Notes under the pieces: generated by a model
Seen by the model: only the letters and a program-made list of their open reading frames with translations
Told to the model about the DNA's origin: nothing
The model's database searches: none
Position numbers and translations under genes: made by a program
Shown: positions 58,405-64,000 of the stretch, in pieces
Layout of the letters: each line of letters starts with the position of its first letter
Position numbering within the stretch: position 1 is the first letter of the stretch
Assembly (NCBI RefSeq): GCF_024347295.1
Contig: NZ_AP025458.1
Coordinates: 1,984,001 to 2,048,000, forward strand
Length of the DNA: 64,000 nt
From: Vibrio artabrorum
Lineage (GTDB): Bacteria; Pseudomonadota; Gammaproteobacteria; Enterobacterales; Vibrionaceae
Direction: 5' to 3'

Positions 58405-59325
58405 TCAACGGCTGACAGCAAATGCCGCTTTCAACAGCTGCATATGAATCGGCACCAAATCTTGATGTTGAGTTCGATACCCGCCACCGACTACGCATGC
58501 CATCGGAATAGACTCTGATTTCGCTAATTCAATCATCAAACAGTCACGTTCAAATATCCCTTGTGTCGAGACATTCAAATAGCCCAGTTCATCGTCTTGA
58601 TGGATATCGACCCCCGCATCATAAATAATCAGATCAGGTTGCTGGTGAGCAATCGCTAACTTAATGACTTGCTCAAAACAACGTAAGAACTCTTCATCTT
58701 CTGTTTCACGACTTAATGGCACATCGAAATCAGAGAGTGGTTTGCGTGCTGGGAAGTTTTTGTCGCAGTGAAACGACAGAGTAATGATGTCGTCGATCTC
58801 TTGGCAAAGAGTTGCTGTGCCATCACCATGATGAACGTCGCTATCGACGATCAACACTCTATCGATATGTTCAAAGGTCAGCGCGTGTTTTGCCGCTAAA
58901 ACCAGATCGTTCAACAAACAAAAGCCACTGCCAAAATCATGATGCGCGTGATGATAACCACCACTCAAATGAATTGCTAACCCACGCTCTATTGCCATTT
59001 CAGCGGCCAAGCAGGTTCCACCACTGGAGTAGAGTGTTCTTTCGATAAGTTGCTCGCTCCACGGGAACCCGATACGTCTCATCTTTGCCGCAGGTAAATG
59101 CCCAGACACAAGTAAATCGACATATTCACTATCGTGAACCTGTTTGACTTGTTCAACCGAAACTGGCGTTGGTTCGAAAACTTCAAACTTGCTCTTCCAT
59201 TGAGGCTCACTATCCATTAATGCCTCTACTGCACGATGTAACAACTGATATTTGTTGATTGGGTAGCGGTGGCCTTCTGGTAAAGACAACTGTGAATAGA
59301 TTGAGTGGTAAATTAAAGGGATCAT
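58405..59325 (-). CDS. Histone deacetylase-superfamily protein
   Basis: 306 residues of the class II-like HDAC/acetylpolyamine amidohydrolase/AcuC family. Motifs: SGGYHHAHHDFGSGFCLLND with the active His pair, DSDVHHGDGT with Asp/His zinc ligands, and VVGGGY. It probably removes acetyl groups from lysines or polyamines in the cytoplasm. Its 3' end faces the island junction, and it looks complete; it is the first chromosomal gene past the insertion. Confidence 0.92.
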   Translation of the reverse strand: MIPLIYHSIYSQLSLPEGHRYPINKYQLLHRAVEALMDSEPQWKSKFEVFEPTPVSVEQVKQVHDSEYVDLLVSGHLPAAKMRRIGFPWSEQLIERTLYSSGGTCLAAEMAIERGLAIHLSGGYHHAHHDFGSGFCLLNDLVLAAKHALTFEHIDRVLIVDSDVHHGDGTATLCQEIDDIITLSFHCDKNFPARKPLSDFDVPLSRETEDEEFLRCFEQVIKLAIAHQQPDLIIYDAGVDIHQDDELGYLNVSTQGIFERDCLMIELAKSESIPMACVVGGGYRTQHQDLVPIHMQLLKAAFAVSR

Positions 59326-59392
59326 AATCAGGTTAATTGCGCATCTTTCTCAAAATCATAACAGTCTCAGACTTGGCGACAACCTTAATTAA

Positions 59393-59410
59393 CAATGACT
59401 ATTATCATTG
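59393..59410. promoter_or_regulatory. Possible Fur-like palindrome
   Basis: CAATGA-CTATTA-TCATTG, reading CAATGATAATAGTCATTG on the other strand. It resembles half of a Fur box (AATGATAAT) with altered spacing. It lies 68 bases before the HDAC gene. Confidence 0.25.
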
Positions 59411-59585
59411 GTATCAGGGATTATCAGGAGCGAAAGCGAACAACGAACGTAGCTCCTCTGAGTGATCTGTGACTCTATGCCAACAGTAATGATTTTTATA
59501 AGAATATTTAACGACCATCGATGGTGTGTTGGTTTTAACGAGTCAAGCCAGCAAAGTGAACTGATTGAACAGAGAAGGAATCACC

Positions 59586-59657
59586 ATGATCGAAATGTCT
59601 ATGCCTGAAGCGAACCGCGGCATTCAATTAGAGATAACTGACAAGATACACGAGTAA
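59586..59657 (+). CDS. Possible 23-residue small ORF
   Basis: ATG with AAGGA 7 bases upstream, a better ribosome site than that of the following lipoprotein gene, which starts 7 bases after its stop. The product (MIEMSMPEANRGIQLEITDK, 3 more) is acidic and has no motif. It could be a leader that couples translation of the next gene. Short ORFs arise by chance, so this is tentative. Confidence 0.3.
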   Translation: MIEMSMPEANRGIQLEITDKIHE

Positions 59658-59664
59658 GCGACAT

Positions 59665-60666
59665 ATGAACCCTCACCTTCTGCCAAACTTATTGCTGCGC
59701 TCACCTCTGGTTTTAATCATCTTGGGGCTCGTCGGCTGTTTTGGTGAAGGACCCAAAGAGTTATTCGATGACTATCATACTAAGATAGCCAACGTGCAAG
59801 ATGCTGACGAGATACAGGAAGACAGGGCGTTTGAAAGCCTACCGAGAAAACGAGAACTGTTGCTGGACGTGCCCTCGCTGTCTATTGGGCTCATCGACAG
59901 CTACCAACTTCGTCAGTGTGGATTGTTCAACCTGATTGCTGAAAGAAATTCTATTCTTGGAAAGGTCGCGGACGAGTTTCGTAATTACGATTATCAAGTT
60001 GCCCTGCTCAAAGGTGTTGGTCAGTGTTTATCTGATCATGAATTAGACCGAGAGATCTTAGAGCTTCTGAAAGAGATCGAGCAGCAGAAGCTCGCACAGT
60101 TTCCACTGCATCAATGGAATCTCATCTATGCCAGTGATGCGATGCAGTCACAAATGCGGGGGAGTCAGTGGTTACACGCTGATCTCGGTAATCAGGTACA
60201 ACAAACCCGTGGGGCCTTAGAGCATATTAATCAAGCATTAAACGCACCGCTCGTGTCCGGTGAGACCACTAAAGTTCAAGAAATATTAGAGAGGAGTTCG
60301 ACTCTCGGGGATTTGTACTACTCGCTCACACGAGCTTCGGCGGAACTTGATACCATCACCAAACAGCTGACAACTTTTGATGACAATATCATTTGTGGCA
60401 AGCAACGGGACACCACTAAGTTTCGTTATCTCAACAATGTGTTCGAGCAACAATACATAGGTAAGGTTCAGCCTTACATGGCGCAACTGGATGGCTACTA
60501 TCAGCAGTTAGCCCCGCAACTCGGAATGTTTGACGCGCAACCTGATCTGCACAGTTATTACTTTCCCATTCAAGATGCACACCAAGCCTTTCGATCATCA
60601 ACTCGTCGCCATGTGGATTATTGGCAGCAGCTGTTTAAACGTTGTGGTCGTAAAGTCGGACGTTAA
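59665..60666 (+). CDS. DUF3080-family lipoprotein
   Basis: 333 residues with a lipoprotein signal: hydrophobic stretch then lipobox LVGC (Cys about 25). The mature protein is mostly helical (ELFDDYHTKIANV, FRNYDYQVALLKGVGQCL, QWLHADLGNQVQQTRGALEHINQAL). Family DUF3080 is common in vibrios and has no known function. It is probably anchored to the envelope. Confidence 0.82.
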   Translation: MNPHLLPNLLLRSPLVLIILGLVGCFGEGPKELFDDYHTKIANVQDADEIQEDRAFESLPRKRELLLDVPSLSIGLIDSYQLRQCGLFNLIAERNSILGKVADEFRNYDYQVALLKGVGQCLSDHELDREILELLKEIEQQKLAQFPLHQWNLIYASDAMQSQMRGSQWLHADLGNQVQQTRGALEHINQALNAPLVSGETTKVQEILERSSTLGDLYYSLTRASAELDTITKQLTTFDDNIICGKQRDTTKFRYLNNVFEQQYIGKVQPYMAQLDGYYQQLAPQLGMFDAQPDLHSYYFPIQDAHQAFRSSTRRHVDYWQQLFKRCGRKVGR

Positions 60667-60711
60667 TATCGATTCCCAATATCGCTAGTAAACAGCGGTT
60701 TGCTCACAGTT

Positions 60712-62685
60712 TTAGCTCTTGGTGCCCTTCTTAGCGTAAGTCCCTTTAGCATAAGACTTCTTCGTACCACCACCTTTACGACGTTTAAAAGCCGGTCTTT
60801 CGACTTTAGGAAGATGGCGCAGAGACTCAGGAACTTCGCCTGTTTTGACCTTGCCCATCAAACCATCAATCTTGCTTTCTAACGCTTGCATGAAAGGCTG
60901 ATACGCTTGATTTCGTTCTGCCATGCCTTGCAGCTGGTGCTCCCAATGTGCCGTCATGTCTGGGAAGGTCGAATCCTCAGGTAAGGCATGAATCAAGCCT
61001 CTGCCCGCAGGGCTACTGTGAATGCTCTTACCTTGGCGCGTTAGCAGTTGTCTTTTGAAAAGGGTATCGAGAATGCCTGCACGGGTTGCTTCTGTGCCAA
61101 GGCCGTCGGTCTCTTTCAAAATCGCTTTAAGGTCTTTGTTCGCGACAAAACGTGCGATACCTGTCATCGCTTGAAGCAATGTCGCTTCCGTGAAATGTTT
61201 TGGTGGCTCTGTTTTCTTATCACCAATCACGCCTTCACGACAGGTCAGCACCGTACCTTTATCCAATGGGGGAACCGTGTCCGTGCCATCACCTTTTTCT
61301 TCGGTGTCTGTTTTGCCCATCAACACCTTCCAACCGGGGTTGATAAGCTGACGCCCTTTTGCAATGAACACGCCACCAGCGATATCAAAAACCAGCTTAG
61401 CATCCGCAAAAACCGCAGGTGGGTAGAACTGCATCAGATACTGGCGAGCAATTTGCTGATAGATTTTCATCTCATTGGCAGACAGGCCATTCACTGATGA
61501 CTTCTTCGATGTTGGGATGATTGCGTGGTGAGCATCGACCTTGCTGTCGTTCCATGCTTTTGATTTCAGAGAAAGATCCGCACCTTGAGCACCACTTTGT
61601 AGCTCTTTCGCATTGTTGGCGATAGCGCCTACTATCGATTCCCGCTGCGAGTAGTGCTCTTTAGGTAGATAGCGGCTGTCAGAACGTGGGTAAGTGATGA
61701 GTTTGTGCTTCTCGTACAACGACTGACACGTATCTAACACCTGCTGAGCACTCATACCAAAACGCTTAGACGCATCAATCTGCAAAGCAGACAACGAGTA
61801 AGGCAGTGGCGCTGCTTGTTTGCTTTGCTTCTGCTCTGATTCCGTCACCGTCGCGGGTTGATTCGCAATTCGGTTAGCCACATTCTCAACCAGCTTGCGA
61901 TTGAGCACGCGCCCTTCTTCATCTTGCCACGGTTTACATGCTTCGCTTGGTTTCCAACGCGCACGAATATCAAAGCTCTGGCCGTTATTTTGGTAAGGGA
62001 TCAGCGCATGCAGCGTGAAGTAATCTTTGGGAATGAAATTCTCAATTTCTTCATCACGTCTTACAACCAAACCAAGCACCGGCGTTTGCACTCGACCAAC
62101 CGACAATACGCCTTGGTAACCGGCTTTTTGACCAAGCAAAGTATAAGCACGAGTCATGTTCATGCCGTACAGCCAATCGGCTCTAGAGCGTGCTAATGCA
62201 GAAATAGAGAGTGGAATAAAGTCGCGGTTACTGCGCATTTGAGAGAGCGCACGTTTTACGGCAGGTAAGTTCAGGTCGCTGATCAATAGCCTGTCCATCG
62301 ACTCTTTTTTGGCCTTAGAGACCTTGCAATAATCAATGACTTCATCAACCAGTAACTGCCCTTCTCTGTCTGGGTCGCCTGCATGGACAATTTGGGTCGC
62401 GTCCTTCAATAGCTTTCGGATCACCGTGAGCTGTTTGCTTGAAGCTTTACGCGGTCTCAGCTGCCATTGCTCTGGCACAATAGGAAGATCGGCTAAGTTC
62501 CACTTTTTATAACGGTTATCATAAGCATCCGGTTCAACCTGTTCCAATAAGTGTCCAACACACCAAGTCACCACATCCCCATTACCACATTTGATAAACC
62601 CTTGGTCTTTCTTCTGTGGATTCGGTAGTGCAGCGGCAATCGCGCGGCCGAGGCTTGGTTTTTCAGCAATAATAAGGCGAGACAT
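60712..62685 (-). CDS. topB: DNA topoisomerase III
   Basis: 657 residues from the ATG at 62685 ([17 protein letters not shown]); an extension to 62718 is not homologous. Type IA enzyme: Toprim motifs LIIAEKPS and [13 protein letters not shown]; the active tyrosine is in [28 protein letters not shown]. The Lys-rich tail ([20 protein letters not shown]) replaces zinc fingers and may bind DNA. It decatenates DNA at forks. Confidence 0.96.
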   Translation of the reverse strand: MSRLIIAEKPSLGRAIAAALPNPQKKDQGFIKCGNGDVVTWCVGHLLEQVEPDAYDNRYKKWNLADLPIVPEQWQLRPRKASSKQLTVIRKLLKDATQIVHAGDPDREGQLLVDEVIDYCKVSKAKKESMDRLLISDLNLPAVKRALSQMRSNRDFIPLSISALARSRADWLYGMNMTRAYTLLGQKAGYQGVLSVGRVQTPVLGLVVRRDEEIENFIPKDYFTLHALIPYQNNGQSFDIRARWKPSEACKPWQDEEGRVLNRKLVENVANRIANQPATVTESEQKQSKQAAPLPYSLSALQIDASKRFGMSAQQVLDTCQSLYEKHKLITYPRSDSRYLPKEHYSQRESIVGAIANNAKELQSGAQGADLSLKSKAWNDSKVDAHHAIIPTSKKSSVNGLSANEMKIYQQIARQYLMQFYPPAVFADAKLVFDIAGGVFIAKGRQLINPGWKVLMGKTDTEEKGDGTDTVPPLDKGTVLTCREGVIGDKKTEPPKHFTEATLLQAMTGIARFVANKDLKAILKETDGLGTEATRAGILDTLFKRQLLTRQGKSIHSSPAGRGLIHALPEDSTFPDMTAHWEHQLQGMAERNQAYQPFMQALESKIDGLMGKVKTGEVPESLRHLPKVERPAFKRRKGGGTKKSYAKGTYAKKGTKS

Positions 62686-62800
62686 GTTTTTCCAGATGCT
62701 ACAAACAATGAGGGCCACATTATCTAATGTGACCCTAATAAATCAAGAAAAACTGGTTGTTTATACAGTTATCATTCCACTATTCAAGTTTCAGCTTTCT

Positions 62801-63349
62801 TTATAAGAATTCGACGAACTTCGAGAAATCACGCTCTGGCACCTTCATTGGTGTACAACCCGGAGTACCTAGGTATAAGAAACCAACGATTTGGTCGTCA
62901 CCTTCTAAGCCAAATGCCTGACGCACCTCTGGGTGAAACATCCAATGCCCGGAGCGCCAAAAACCTTGGAAACCTTGTGCGACGGCCGCCATTTGCATCG
63001 CCTGTGCAGCACACCCCGCAGATAGGTGCTGTTCAAATGCGGGCACTTTTTCGTGCTCAGTGACTTTTGCGATGATAGTGATGACCATTGGCGCTCGAAA
63101 CGGCGATTTCTTTACTTTCTCAATCACCGCTTCTTCACTTTGATCCGCTTGTGCCGCACGAACCAAAATATCAGCAAGCTTTTGAAGCCCTGAACCTTGT
63201 GCGATAACAAAACGCCACGGTGTTAACGCGCCGTGGTCCGGTGCACGTAAACCTGCTTTGATGATATTTTCTAACGCCACACCTTCAGGTGCCGGATCAG
63301 AGAGTTTTGCGATTGAGCGTCTGTTGAGCAATAGATCCAAAGCATCCAT
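62801..63349 (-). CDS. ydjA: NAD(P)H nitroreductase, YdjA-like
   Basis: 182-residue FMN-binding nitroreductase of the small YdjA group: LLNRRSIAKLSDPAPEG with the FMN-phosphate Arg-Arg-Ser, GLRAPDHGALTPWRF, and FLYLGTPGCTPMKVPERD. Physiological substrate unknown. Confidence 0.92.
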   Translation of the reverse strand: MDALDLLLNRRSIAKLSDPAPEGVALENIIKAGLRAPDHGALTPWRFVIAQGSGLQKLADILVRAAQADQSEEAVIEKVKKSPFRAPMVITIIAKVTEHEKVPAFEQHLSAGCAAQAMQMAAVAQGFQGFWRSGHWMFHPEVRQAFGLEGDDQIVGFLYLGTPGCTPMKVPERDFSKFVEFL

Positions 63350-63463
63350 TTGAAGTCCTTACTATTTCTTTATTATTTGTATACTTGAACTTTAGCACAG
63401 AATACAAACGATAATAAATCTCAATACCTATCCATTTTAAATAATATTTGAGCCGCGACGAAA

Positions 63464-63503
63464 AACAATTAAGGCCCCTAAATCGTTGACTTAGGAGCCT
63501 TAT
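63464..63503 (-). terminator. Terminator after fadH
   Basis: AAGGCTCCTAAG, loop, TTTAGGGGCCTT on the minus strand, followed by AATTGTTTTT. One mismatch in the stem. Confidence 0.65.
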
Positions 63504-63546
63504 CTATCGTTCAATCGCTAAGTTAAACACCATTATTCAACGGTTT

Positions 63547-64000
63547 CTAAAGCTTAATAGCTAACTCAACACCTTGACGAATTGCGCGTACTGCATCCAG
63601 TTCGCCGGCGTAATCGGCACCGCCTATCACATGCAGTTTGCCACCAAACTCTTGCCACATATCTTCAAATGGACGAACAGACACTTGACCCGCACACACG
63701 ATAACGGAGTCGGCATCCAACACTCGGTCTTTCTTATCAATGGTAATATGTAAACCTTGGTCATCAATCTTGTTGTAGATCACTCCCCCCAATAGATTAA
63801 CGCCACGTTTCTCGAGTGTACGCTTATGGATCCAACCTGTGGTTTTACCCGGCCCTTTACCCACTCGGCCCACTTTACGTTGCATCACCCAAACCGTTTT
63901 GTCGCTGAATGAATCTGGATAAGGATAAAGCCCACCAGGATGTTCCATATTTTTATCAATGCCCCATTCGTGAAGCCAGTCCTCTAAACTGTGTGACGTC
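63547..64000 (-). CDS. fadH: 2,4-dienoyl-CoA reductase, C-terminal part
   Basis: The last 150 codons only; the frame is open to the window edge, so the ATG at 63948 is internal. Text such as EHPGGLYPYPDSFSDKTVWVMQRK, GKTTGWIHKRTLEKRGV, ADSVIVCAGQVSVRP and HVIGGADYAGELDAVRAIRQG matches the FAD/NADPH domain of FadH, which reduces 2,4-dienoyl-CoA in unsaturated fatty-acid breakdown. Confidence 0.9.
   Translation of the reverse strand, partial: TSHSLEDWLHEWGIDKNMEHPGGLYPYPDSFSDKTVWVMQRKVGRVGKGPGKTTGWIHKRTLEKRGVNLLGGVIYNKIDDQGLHITIDKKDRVLDADSVIVCAGQVSVRPFEDMWQEFGGKLHVIGGADYAGELDAVRAIRQGVELAIKL

Larger units (their letters stand above)
59326..59664. other. HDAC-lipoprotein divergent region
   Basis: Contains a Fur-like palindrome (59393-59410) and a short ORF (59586-59657), both listed separately. 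Nothing else is recognised. Confidence 0.45.

Overview
The window is a piece of the main chromosome of a marine Vibrio, probably close to the Splendidus/Harveyi groups. The evidence is the luxO-luxU pair with a divergent Qrr quorum-sensing sRNA, the polar-flagellar T-ring gene motY, a long alanine-rich RsxC, and a mostly conserved vibrio gene order (moaABCDE / luxOU / uvrB; motY-rnt; grxD-sodB; adhE-ychE-asd-nhaC; yejKLM-tRNA-Ser). I infer the genus from gene content and order, not from a database search.

Layout. 1-285: start of an oligopeptide-binding protein (oppA, minus, cut by the window edge). 933-3868: moaABCDE molybdopterin operon (minus) under a Moco-type riboswitch, with ybhK divergent. 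5029-7029: luxU, luxO and divergent qrr1 with a sigma-54 promoter and LuxO-type sites. 7089-9119: uvrB, then tRNA-Asn. 9874-19153: a galactoside-use locus (melB-type symporter, GH36 alpha-galactosidase, LacZ-type GH2 beta-galactosidase, LacI-family regulator) with matching GAAAACGTTTTC-type operators and a candidate sRNA. 19423-26180: rsxABCDGE and nth. 26329-33806: gloA, motY, rnt, a YuiF-type transporter, a DsbA-like protein, grxD, sodB, a vibrio hypothetical and a degenerate short-chain dehydrogenase. 33987-46098: adhE, ychE, asd, nhaC, a membrane HPt protein, yejK, yejL and yejM. 46237-46327: tRNA-Ser(TGA). 58405-64000: an HDAC-family deacetylase, a DUF3080 lipoprotein, topB, a nitroreductase and the end of fadH.

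The accessory region is about 46366-58358, inserted at the 3' end of tRNA-Ser. The tRNA 3' end and its terminator are repeated at the far side (56891-56925, continued at 58359-58382 after an IS3-family insertion), so the segment looks like a tRNA-targeted genomic island that has lost its integrase. Between two decayed IS903-type (IS5 family) copies lies an A+T-rich run of six same-strand genes: an IucD-like lysine N6-hydroxylase, an ATP-grasp ligase, a cupin/methionyl-tRNA-synthetase-like fusion, a saccharopine-dehydrogenase-like oxidoreductase, an MFS exporter and a GNAT acetyltransferase. The N-hydroxylase plus cupin-MetRS pair is the known signature of hydrazine (N-N bond) synthesis, as in s56-p1, triacsin and the pyrazole C-nucleosides. 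The proposed flow is: lysine to N6-hydroxylysine; N-N coupling to a second amino acid by the cupin-MetRS fusion; cleavage of the lysine side by the saccharopine-dehydrogenase-like enzyme to leave a hydrazino acid; ligation to another amino acid by the ATP-grasp enzyme; export and possibly acetylation. The product is unknown. This small N-N natural-product cluster on a vibrio island is the most interesting content here.

Other points of note are five 102-bp tandem repeats in rsxC, an octanucleotide repeat after nth, an inverted pair of DnaA-box-like sequences near uvrB, and a short-chain dehydrogenase lacking its YxxxK motif.
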